Shown one piece after another: positions 57,065 to 64,000 of a stretch of 64,000 nucleotides of DNA. The notes under the pieces are model-generated. The model did no database searches and was not told where the DNA came from. It worked only from the letters and a program-made list of their open reading frames with translations. Source of the DNA: Panacagrimonas perspica. GTDB lineage: Bacteria; Pseudomonadota; Gammaproteobacteria; Nevskiales; Nevskiaceae. Made by a program: the position numbers and the translations under genes. Positions within the stretch are counted from its first letter, which is position 1; the number at the start of each line of letters is the position of its first letter. Where the stretch lies: positions 248,001-312,000 of the forward strand of contig NZ_SOBT01000012.1 in NCBI RefSeq assembly GCF_004364935.1. The letters are read 5' to 3'.

Positions 57065-58596
57065 CAGGGCGCCAGCAGGTAACTCCAGGTTTCGGTCAAC
57101 GTGTCCTGGTCGTTCTTGAGGAAGGCGCGGATCTCCACCGGCTTGTCGTCATCAAGCCGGCGGAAGCGGAAGGACAGGCGCCAAGCGCCGGTGACCTCGT
57201 TACGGAAGACCTGGCGCTCCATCAGTTCGCCGTTGTCGTTGAACCACATGCCGCCCAGCACCTTGGCGTCGGGCTTGAGCCCGCGCAGCCGGGGTCCGTC
57301 GAAATCCACCACCATGCGGATGGAATTGTCCGGCTCGCGCGACCAGCCATGGCCCTTGCGCGACTGCACGGTCCAGCCGGAGTCGGGGCGCGTCTCGTCG
57401 TTCTTCTGCCAGGACAGGCGATAGCTGATGTCGAACGGACGTCCCACGGCCGGCGGGTTGTCCGGCACCCAGTAGGCCACGATGTTGTCGTTGGTCTCGT
57501 CGGGCGTGGGAATCATCACCAGCTCGACGCGACCGGCGCCCCAGTCGCCCTTGGGCTCCACCCAGGCGCTCGGGCGCAGCTCGTAGCGCGCTTCGAGGTC
57601 TTCGTAATGCTCGTACGAGCGATCCCGCTGCATCAGGCCGAAGCCCTTGGGATTCTGCGAACCGAAGGACGTCACGATCAGCCGCTTGGGATTGGTCAGC
57701 GGTCGCCAGATCCATTCGCCGCTGCCGCTGTGCACCAGCAGGCCGTCCGAGTCGTGCACTTCCGGGCGATAGTCTTCGGCGTTGGCGCGCTGGTTCTCGC
57801 CGTACAGATACATGCTGGTCAGCGGCGCGATGCCGAGCTTGGCCACGTTCTCACGCAGGAACAGCCGCGACTGGACGTCCATCGTCGTGGTCTCGCCCGG
57901 ACGCAGCTCGTAGCGATAGGCGCCGGTGACACGTCGCGAATCCATCAGCGCATAGATGACGAGGTGCTCGTCCTTGTTGCGCGGCCAGACCACCCAGTAT
58001 TCGGTGAACGTGGGGAATTCCTCGCCCGAGAGCATGCCGGTGTCCACCGCCAGTCCGCGTGCGGACAGGCCGTAGCGCTGTCCTCGGCCGAGTGCGCGGA
58101 AGTAGCTGGCGCCCTGGAAGACCAGGACCTCGTCCTTGTAGTCGGCCTTGTTGAGCTTGTAGTGGACGCGCAGGCCCGCGTATCCGATATCACCGCTGTA
58201 CTTGCTCGGATCGAGCTGCCCGTTGAGCTTGCCGTAGTCGAACAGGCTCGGCTTGAACAGCAGCGGGCTGACCCCCTCGGAGTGCACGAGGTTGATCTTC
58301 ACCGGGTATTTGAAATACAGCCCGCTATGGAAGAGCTGCAGCTCGAAGGGCAGGTCGCGGTTGCGCCAGATCGCCTGGTCGGGCTTGAAGCGGATGTCGC
58401 GGTACTGGTCGTAGCTCAGGTCGAGCAGCTCCTTGGGGAGCGGTGACTCGGGCGCCTTGTAAGGCTGGGCGGCGAGCGCCTGGGCGCGCTTGGCCACATC
58501 TTCGATGTCGAAAGCCTGCGCGGCGCCCGCTGCCGGGACCAGGCAGAGCGCGATGAACAGGTTCTTGAGCCAGATGCGGGTCCGTCTCTGCGGCAT
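57064..58596 (-). CDS. opgG: Periplasmic glucan biosynthesis protein OpgG
   Basis: A 510-residue periplasmic protein required to complete and branch osmoregulated glucans made by OpgH. Signal peptide (NLFIALCLVPAAGAAQA), then the OpgG domain: YDQYRDIRFKPDQAIWR, YFRALGRGQRYGLSARGLAVDTG, FPTFTEYWVVWP and QNPKGFGLMQRDR. Normal length. The ATG overlaps the marR stop by one base (TAATG) and the stop overlaps opgH by one base, so all three are read as one coupled operon. Confidence 0.95.
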   Translation of the reverse strand: MPQRRTRIWLKNLFIALCLVPAAGAAQAFDIEDVAKRAQALAAQPYKAPESPLPKELLDLSYDQYRDIRFKPDQAIWRNRDLPFELQLFHSGLYFKYPVKINLVHSEGVSPLLFKPSLFDYGKLNGQLDPSKYSGDIGYAGLRVHYKLNKADYKDEVLVFQGASYFRALGRGQRYGLSARGLAVDTGMLSGEEFPTFTEYWVVWPRNKDEHLVIYALMDSRRVTGAYRYELRPGETTTMDVQSRLFLRENVAKLGIAPLTSMYLYGENQRANAEDYRPEVHDSDGLLVHSGSGEWIWRPLTNPKRLIVTSFGSQNPKGFGLMQRDRSYEHYEDLEARYELRPSAWVEPKGDWGAGRVELVMIPTPDETNDNIVAYWVPDNPPAVGRPFDISYRLSWQKNDETRPDSGWTVQSRKGHGWSREPDNSIRMVVDFDGPRLRGLKPDAKVLGGMWFNDNGELMERQVFRNEVTGAWRLSFRFRRLDDDKPVEIRAFLKNDQDTLTETWSYLLAP

Positions 58597-59159
58597 TAGC
58601 TTGTTTTTTCGATGCGGCGGCGTTGCCGAGCGGTCCGCATTCTATTCGATGGAGCCGTAACGGCGGACGACAAGCTGACCGCGTCCGCCTTGCCTTGAAC
58701 TGAATGGCCGGCATCGTCGAGCGTGGCCATACGCTCCTGGATGCGTTCCATCAGCCCGACGGCCTCCATCAATTCCGCTCGGGAAAACGCTGCCAGCACC
58801 GAAGCGCGCAGTTCCGTCAGGACCTTCTCGATGTCCGCACACAGCGCCCGCGCCGCCGCCGTGAGTTCCACGTGGTACGCACGCCGGTCGCCGGGGCAGT
58901 TGCGACGGTGCACCCATCCCTTCTCCACGAGCCGGTCGAGCAGCCGGACCACGGTCGGCGATTCGAGTCCCAGCGCACGCGCGATCTGGACCTGCGTCAT
59001 CGGCCCGGAGGCCCCGTCGAGCAACAGCAACGGACGCCATTGCGCACTGGACAGCCCCATCGGCTCCATGCGCGCGTCGATCACGTTACGCAGCAGCCAG
59101 TAGTTGCGCGGCAGCAGGCTCAGGAACTTTCGTTGCAATTCGGGGACAGTGGGATTCAC
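58596..59159 (-). CDS. MarR-family transcriptional regulator, first gene of the opg operon
   Basis: A 187-residue winged-helix regulator. The DNA-binding region runs from SAQWRPLLLLDGASGPMTQVQIARALGLESPTVVRLLDRLVEKGWV (recognition helix around SPTVVRLLDRL) into the wing NCPGDRRAYHVELT. Dimerisation helices are at both ends. GTG 59159 is taken as start (VNPTVPELQRKFL); the ATG at 59210 would put the start inside the divergent promoter. It is transcribed away from an RND efflux operon and ends with a 1-nt overlap onto opgG. It probably binds the inverted repeat between the two units. The C-terminal ~30 residues are basic and unlike typical MarR. Confidence 0.88.
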   Translation of the reverse strand: MNPTVPELQRKFLSLLPRNYWLLRNVIDARMEPMGLSSAQWRPLLLLDGASGPMTQVQIARALGLESPTVVRLLDRLVEKGWVHRRNCPGDRRAYHVELTAAARALCADIEKVLTELRASVLAAFSRAELMEAVGLMERIQERMATLDDAGHSVQGKADAVSLSSAVTAPSNRMRTARQRRRIEKTS

Positions 59160-59183
59160 GTGCCAACCAGTTGGGTAGGTACC

Positions 59184-59213
59184 TTGACAGTAAGTTAGCA
59201 GGCTAATCATTAT
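59184..59213 (+). promoter_or_regulatory. RND operon promoter with embedded MarR-type operator
   Basis: TTGACA at 59184-59189 and CATTAT at 59208-59213 (18-bp spacer) form a sigma-70-like promoter for the pump operon. Between them is a perfect inverted repeat, TTAGC-AG-GCTAA (59195-59206). A repressor bound there would block RNA polymerase, and the neighbouring divergent marR gene is the obvious candidate. Confidence 0.6.
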
Positions 59214-59243
59214 GACGCTAGCTTTGATCCGGTCTCGTCCGCC

Positions 59244-60431
59244 ATGCCCTCGCCCTCCCTGGTTTCCCGCGGTTCCGCGCGGTTCGTTCTCCTCCTGCTG
59301 GTCGGCGCTGTCATGGCGGCCTGTTCGGGCAAGAAGGAAGCTCCACCGCCGCCGCCCTCCGACGTTTCGGTGATCGAACTCAAGCCGCAGGCGGCCCGCG
59401 TCACGGTGGAGTACGTGGCGGAGACCGAAGCCTTCAATACCGTCGAGATCCGGCCGCGTGTCGGCGGCCTGCTGGACAAGGTGGAGATCGTCGAAGGCGC
59501 CCGCGTGAAGAAGGGCCAGGTGCTGTTCGTCATCGACTCCCAGCCCTACCTGGCCGCACGGGCCGAGGCACGCGCCGCGGTGGCGCAGGCACGCTCCGCC
59601 ACCGAGCAGGCCGAGCGCGATTTCGAACGCGTCTCGCCACTGGCCGCGATGAACGCGGTCAGCCAGCAGGAGGTGGATGCGGTCAAGGCGCGTCTGTCCG
59701 CAGGCAGGGCATCGGTGGACGCGGCCCTTGCCGCGTTGAAGACGGCCGAGCTGAACCTCGACTACACCACGGTTACGGCGCCGATCGACGGCATCGTCGG
59801 CCGCGCACAGATCCGCATCGGTGGACTGGTGACCGCCTATTCCACGTTGCTGACCACGGTGTACGACACCGACCCGATGTACGTGAACTTCAGCATCAGC
59901 GAACGCCGCATGCTGGAGTTGCAGCACCGCTACGGCATCAATCGCGAGAAGCCCAGCCCCACGGCCGTGTTCCATGTGGTGCTCGCCGACGGCACCGAGC
60001 ACGCAGGGCCGGTGAAGCTCAATTTCATCGACGCTGCGGTGGATCGCGCCACCGGCACCCTGCCGATTCGTCTGGTTGTCGACAACGAGAAGGGCGAGCT
60101 GCTTACCGGCCAGTTCGCCCGCGTTCTGGTCGACACCGATCGCCTCGACAACGCGCTGCTGGTGCCGCAGCGCGCCGTGCAGGAACTGCAGGGGAAGACC
60201 TCGGTGTGGGTCGTCGACGCCGACAACAAGGTGCAACCGCGTGACGTCACGATGGGTGCGCGCATCGGCTCCGACTGGCTGGTGCAGCAGGGGCTGAAGG
60301 CCGGCGAGCACGTCGTCATCGAGGGCATGCAGAAGCTCAAGCCCGGCGCCCCCGTGAACGCCAAGGTAGCCGACGCTCCGCCACCTGCCGTGGTGCCCAA
60401 GGCCGACGAGCCCGCGCCTGCGAAATCCTGA
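59244..60431 (+). CDS. RND efflux periplasmic adaptor (membrane fusion protein)
   Basis: A 395-residue lipoprotein (lipobox VMAAC, Cys27) of the AcrA/MexA type that links the inner-membrane pump to the outer-membrane channel. Barrel-sandwich halves are seen at EIRPRVGGLLDKVEIVEGARVKKGQVLFVID (about 68-98) and TTVTAPIDGIVGRAQIRIGGLV, separated by an alpha-hairpin (ARAAVAQARSATEQAERDF). A beta-barrel and membrane-proximal domain follow, then a Pro/Ala-rich tail. First gene of a three-gene operon and divergent from marR. Confidence 0.93.
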   Translation: MPSPSLVSRGSARFVLLLLVGAVMAACSGKKEAPPPPPSDVSVIELKPQAARVTVEYVAETEAFNTVEIRPRVGGLLDKVEIVEGARVKKGQVLFVIDSQPYLAARAEARAAVAQARSATEQAERDFERVSPLAAMNAVSQQEVDAVKARLSAGRASVDAALAALKTAELNLDYTTVTAPIDGIVGRAQIRIGGLVTAYSTLLTTVYDTDPMYVNFSISERRMLELQHRYGINREKPSPTAVFHVVLADGTEHAGPVKLNFIDAAVDRATGTLPIRLVVDNEKGELLTGQFARVLVDTDRLDNALLVPQRAVQELQGKTSVWVVDADNKVQPRDVTMGARIGSDWLVQQGLKAGEHVVIEGMQKLKPGAPVNAKVADAPPPAVVPKADEPAPAKS

Positions 60432-60441
60432 GGCGCACGCC

Positions 60442-63400
60442 ATGGTCAATTTCTTCATCGACCGTCCGATCTTCGCGGCGGTCATCTCGATCATCATCAC
60501 GATCGCCGGCGCGATTTCGCTGACGCAGTTGCCGGTTGCGCGCTTCCCGCAGATCGTGCCGCCGTCGATCGTCGTGTCGACCAACTTCCCCGGCGCCGAT
60601 GCCGCCACTGTCGAGCAGTCCATCGCGGCGCCCATCGAGCAGCAGGTCAACGGCGTCGAGAAGATGCTGTACATGAGTTCGAAGAGCGGCAACGACGGCA
60701 GCTACGCGCTCACCGTCACCTTCGACATCGGCACCGACCAGGACATCGCCGCGGTGCAGGTGCAGAACCGCGTCGCCATCGCGCAGCGCCAGCTGCCGCA
60801 GGAAGTCGTGCGCCAGGGCGTCACGGTGACCAAGCGTCAGCCGCAGATCCTGATGCTGGTGACGCTGCGCGCCACCGATCCGAAATTCGATTACCTGTTC
60901 CTGAGCAACTACGCGACGCTGAATGTCTACGACGCCCTCGCGCGCGTACCGGGTGTCGGTCAGGTCATCGTGTTCGGCGCGCGCGACTACGGCATGCGCA
61001 TCTGGCTCGATCCCGAGAAGATGGCGCGCCTGGGCGTGACCACGCAGGACATCGCCTCGGTGCTCAACGAGCAGAACGTCGTGGCGCCCGCCGGCACTGT
61101 CGGCGCGGAACCCGCGCCCAAGGGGCAGGAGAAACAGTACGCGGTCTACGTGAAGGGTCGTCTGACCAGTACGACCGAGTACGAGAACGTGGTCGTGCGC
61201 GCCCAGCGTGACGGCAGTCTCGTGCAGTTGAAAGACATCGCGCGCATCGAGCTTGCCGCCACCGACTACAACCGCGCCAACAAGCTCAATGGCGAACCCT
61301 CGGCGGGTATCGGCATCTATCAGCTACCCGACGCCAACGCGCTCGACGTGCGCCGCGGCGTGCAGAAGGCGATGGAAGACCTGTCGAAGAGCTTCCCGAA
61401 GGGCATCGAATACGCGATTCCGTTCGACATCACGCAGTTCGTGTCCGAGTCGGTCAACGAGGTCGTGCACACGCTGGTCATCGCGACGATCCTGGTGCTC
61501 GTCGTCGTGTTCCTGTTCCTCGAGAGCTGGCGCGCAACCCTGATCCCGATGCTGGCAGTACCGATCTCCATCATCGGTGCGTTCAGCGCGTTCGTGGCAC
61601 TCGGGTTCTCGATCAACACACTGACCTTGTTCGCGCTGGTACTCGCCATCGGCTTGGTGGTCGATGACGCGATCGTCGTCGTCGAAGCAGTCACGGCGAA
61701 GATGGATGCCAACAAACGGTTGACCGCGCGCGAAGCCACACGCGAGGCGATGGCCGAAGTCGCGGGTCCGGTGGTGGCCATCGCGCTGGTGCTGTCCGCG
61801 GTGTTCATCCCGGCCGCGTTCCTGCCAGGTCTCACGGGCCAGTTCTACCGGCAGTTCGCGATCACCTTGTCGATCTCGGTGCTGATCTCGCTGCTGGTGG
61901 CGCTCAGTTTCACACCGGCGCTGTGCGCGATGCTGCTGCGGCCGAGCGAGGAGTCGCACCTGCCGGGCGTGCTCGGCAAGATGTTCGGTGCGTTCAATCG
62001 CGGATTCGCGCGTGCGACCGAAAGCTATTCGCGCACGGTGCAGCGTGGTATCCGGCGATCCGCCATCGGCATCGCGGTGTTCGGCGTGCTGACGGTCGCT
62101 GCCGGCTGGCTGGTGCTCGCGCGACCAGGTGGCTTTCTTCCCGACGAGGATCAGGGTTACCTGCTGGTGTCCATCCAGTTGCCGCCCGGCGCTTCGATGC
62201 AGCGCACCGAGCAGGTGATGCTCAAGTACGACGAGGCCGTGCGAAAGATCCAGGGCGTGGACAACGTCATCGAGATCATCGGCTTCAGCTTCCTGTCCGG
62301 CATCACCAACTCGTCATCCGGTACGTCGTTCATCTCGCTCAAGCCCTGGGGCGATCGCGGATCGAAGCATTCGGCGCAGGAGATTCTCAAGGAACTGCAG
62401 GCGGCGACGAGCAAGATCACGGACGCCAATTTCCTCGTGATCAATCCACCGTCGATCCCCGGCATCGGCTCGGGCGGCGGCTTCGAGTTCATTCTCGAGG
62501 ATCGCACCGGCGGCCAGCTTGGCGGCCTCGTCGGCAGCATGGGCGACCTGCTGTCGAAGGCGAATCAGAATCCCGAGCTGACGCGCGTGTTCACCGTCTT
62601 CAATCCGAACACGCCGCAGGTCGAGTACGCGATCGACCGTGAACGCGCCAAGACGCTGGGCATCCCGATCTCCGACATCTTCAGCTCGCTGCAGACGTTC
62701 TTCGGCGGCAGCTACATCAACGACTTCAACCTGTTCGGTCGCACCTATCGCGTCACCGCGCAGGCCGACGGCCACGCGCGGGCATCGCCCGAGGCGGTCA
62801 ACCAGCTCTACGTGCGCTCGAAGGACGGCGACATGGTGCCGTTGTCGACGCTGGTTTCCACCAAGATGCGGCAGACGCCGGACTACATCGAGCGCTTCAA
62901 CATTTTCCGCTCGGTGACGATCAATGGCTCGGGTGCGCCCGGGGTGAGTTCAGGCGAGGCGATGGCCGCAATGGAACGCCTGGCGGCGGACCTGCCGGCG
63001 GGATACATGCATGAATGGAGCGGCGTCAGTTTCCAGGAACGGCGCGCATCCGGGCAGGCGCAATACATCTTCGCGGCCAGCGTGCTGTTCGTGTTCCTCG
63101 TGCTCGCAGCGCTGTACGAAAGCTGGGTCGTGCCATTCGCGGTGCTGCTCGGCATTCCATTCGCGGTGTTCGGCGCGTTCCTTGCGCTGACATTCCGCGG
63201 GTTCGCCAACGATGTGTACGCGCAGATCGGTCTGGTCATGCTGATCGGTCTGGCGGCGAAGAACTCGATCCTGATCGTTGAGTTCGCCAAGCTCGGCTAC
63301 GAGCGCGGCATGCCGCTGGCCGAGGCCGCGGTGGAGGGCGCCAAGGCGCGCCTGCGGCCGATCCTGATGACCTCGTTCGCGTTCATCCTGGGCACCTTGC

Positions 63401-63609
63401 CGTTGGTGATCGCCAGCGGCGCAGGCGCCGCGGCGCGGCAGGTGCTCGGCACGACGGTGGTGTTCGGCATGCTGGCCGCGACGCTGATCGGCATCTTCCT
63501 GGTGCCGGTGTTCTATGTCGTGATCCAGGGCACGATCGATCGCTTCCGCGGTGGGCCATCTCATCCGCACGCCCCTTCGGCTGAGCGTCCGCAGGAGGCC
63601 GTGTCATGA
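60442..63609 (+). CDS. RND multidrug efflux transporter (HAE-1 family)
   Basis: A 1055-residue inner-membrane proton/drug antiporter of the AcrB/MexB type with 12 membrane helices and two large periplasmic loops. Opening VNFFIDRPIFAAVISIIITIAGAI. The proton-relay residues are present: Asp408 and Asp409 in GLVVDDAIVVVEAV (helix 4) and Lys940 in AAKNSILIVEFA (helix 10). The pore and docking regions follow the family pattern (LPVARFPQIVPPSI and FLPDEDQGYLLVSIQLP). The gene is 10 bp behind the adaptor, and its stop overlaps the channel gene by 4 bp. Likely exports hydrophobic antimicrobials; specificity not readable. Confidence 0.95.
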   Translation: MVNFFIDRPIFAAVISIIITIAGAISLTQLPVARFPQIVPPSIVVSTNFPGADAATVEQSIAAPIEQQVNGVEKMLYMSSKSGNDGSYALTVTFDIGTDQDIAAVQVQNRVAIAQRQLPQEVVRQGVTVTKRQPQILMLVTLRATDPKFDYLFLSNYATLNVYDALARVPGVGQVIVFGARDYGMRIWLDPEKMARLGVTTQDIASVLNEQNVVAPAGTVGAEPAPKGQEKQYAVYVKGRLTSTTEYENVVVRAQRDGSLVQLKDIARIELAATDYNRANKLNGEPSAGIGIYQLPDANALDVRRGVQKAMEDLSKSFPKGIEYAIPFDITQFVSESVNEVVHTLVIATILVLVVVFLFLESWRATLIPMLAVPISIIGAFSAFVALGFSINTLTLFALVLAIGLVVDDAIVVVEAVTAKMDANKRLTAREATREAMAEVAGPVVAIALVLSAVFIPAAFLPGLTGQFYRQFAITLSISVLISLLVALSFTPALCAMLLRPSEESHLPGVLGKMFGAFNRGFARATESYSRTVQRGIRRSAIGIAVFGVLTVAAGWLVLARPGGFLPDEDQGYLLVSIQLPPGASMQRTEQVMLKYDEAVRKIQGVDNVIEIIGFSFLSGITNSSSGTSFISLKPWGDRGSKHSAQEILKELQAATSKITDANFLVINPPSIPGIGSGGGFEFILEDRTGGQLGGLVGSMGDLLSKANQNPELTRVFTVFNPNTPQVEYAIDRERAKTLGIPISDIFSSLQTFFGGSYINDFNLFGRTYRVTAQADGHARASPEAVNQLYVRSKDGDMVPLSTLVSTKMRQTPDYIERFNIFRSVTINGSGAPGVSSGEAMAAMERLAADLPAGYMHEWSGVSFQERRASGQAQYIFAASVLFVFLVLAALYESWVVPFAVLLGIPFAVFGAFLALTFRGFANDVYAQIGLVMLIGLAAKNSILIVEFAKLGYERGMPLAEAAVEGAKARLRPILMTSFAFILGTLPLVIASGAGAAARQVLGTTVVFGMLAATLIGIFLVPVFYVVIQGTIDRFRGGPSHPHAPSAERPQEAVS

Positions 63610-64000
63610 GAGGTCTGCTCGTCAGCGTTGCAGCCATGGCGCTTTCGGCCTGCGCGCTCGGACCCGACTATGCGCGGCCGGACATCGACGTCCCCGCCAG
63701 CTTCGGCGAGGCGCCTTCGACGGCGCCCGGATCGATCGCGGACCAGGGCTGGTGGGATCTCTACCGCGATCCGGAACTCAAGCGTCTGATCGCCACCGCC
63801 GTCGAGAACAACCTGGACCTGCGTGCTGCGGTTGCGCGCGTCGACCAGGCGCGAGCGGTGTTGGGCTCGACCGGCCTGACCTTGCTGCCGCAGATCGGCA
63901 TCACCGGCGGCGTCGAGCGAGGCAAGAGCGCGGTAGATGCCAGCGCAGGTGGCGATCGCATCGGGACCACCCGAACCGCGCGGGTGGGTTTGTCGTGGGA
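63606..64000 (+). CDS. RND outer-membrane channel lipoprotein (OprM/NodT type), 3' end outside window
   Basis: The first 131 codons of an outer-membrane factor. Lipobox ALSAC (Cys16) is followed by the family opening ALGPDYARPDIDVPASF, then WWDLYRDPELKRLIATAVENNLDLRAAVARVDQAR and the first barrel strand. This is the lipoprotein NodT/OprM type, unlike the signal-peptidase-I TolC at 13787. Its ATG overlaps the pump stop (ATGA). The gene runs off the window; about 460-480 codons are expected in total. Confidence 0.92.
   Translation, partial: MRGLLVSVAAMALSACALGPDYARPDIDVPASFGEAPSTAPGSIADQGWWDLYRDPELKRLIATAVENNLDLRAAVARVDQARAVLGSTGLTLLPQIGITGGVERGKSAVDASAGGDRIGTTRTARVGLSW

Overview
This is a high-GC, gene-dense chromosomal segment of a gammaproteobacterium, most likely of the Xanthomonadales/Lysobacterales (Rhodanobacteraceae-like). 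The assignment is an inference from gene content and order: a 477-residue fused HldE, maf-rng-yhdP, argC followed by a DUF6776-like gene, a bactofilin and erpA, linked opgG/opgH, pbpC, a lysyl-endopeptidase-like secreted protease, and several families of palindromic intergenic repeats. I see no tRNA, rRNA, CRISPR array, transposase or prophage gene. The window looks like core chromosome, not a mobile island.

Layout. 1-9.8 kb: the end of ilvE, hldE (LPS heptose), a D-aminoacylase-like amidohydrolase, an HDOD protein, a secreted S9 peptidase, then an rhlE-type RNA helicase followed by an RRM protein. 10-15.3 kb: a POT peptide transporter, a secreted trypsin-fold protease with two Ig-like repeats and a GlyGly-CTERM-like tail, and TolC. 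15.4-22.4 kb: a tightly coupled maf-rng-yhdP-nitrilase run. 22.5-24.3 kb: a haem aldoxime dehydratase and pdxH. 24.3-33.1 kb: signalling, with a BvgS-type hybrid kinase, a REC-HD-GYP protein, acuI and a PAS-GAF kinase. 33.2-36.2 kb: one large lipoprotein fusing a beta-helix domain to a dihaem cytochrome c. 36.3-44.3 kb: YjgR-like ATPase, small membrane protein, a GNAT/RimK-like ATP-grasp pair, a FecR-SPOR protein, a HAD phosphatase, rppH and a DUF2799 lipoprotein. 44.3-45.7 kb: bfd, bfr and hemJ, with a Fur-type site. 45.7-50.7 kb: argC, DUF6776-like, bactofilin, erpA and pbpC. 50.7-53.9 kb: lipA with a small secreted protein, then olsBA. 54-58.6 kb: an outer-membrane protein and marR-opgG-opgH. 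59.2-64 kb: a divergent tripartite RND efflux operon cut by the window end.

The most interesting signals are: (1) the fused beta-helix/dihaem cytochrome lipoprotein, joining two families of unknown function that usually occur as neighbours; (2) a four-unit, 11-bp-period Pho-box array placed exactly 10 bp from a -10 element in front of olsBA, predicting phosphate-controlled ornithine lipids; (3) a MarR gene coupled by 1-nt overlaps to the periplasmic glucan genes and divergent from an RND pump, with a perfect inverted repeat in the shared promoter region; (4) pbpC, whose membrane-anchor-encoding 5' end has no AUG/GUG/UUG start; (5) an aldoxime dehydratase with all four known active-site residues, convergent with a nitrilase-superfamily gene; (6) palindromic repeats whose first bases (TAG) often serve as the stop codon of the neighbouring gene.
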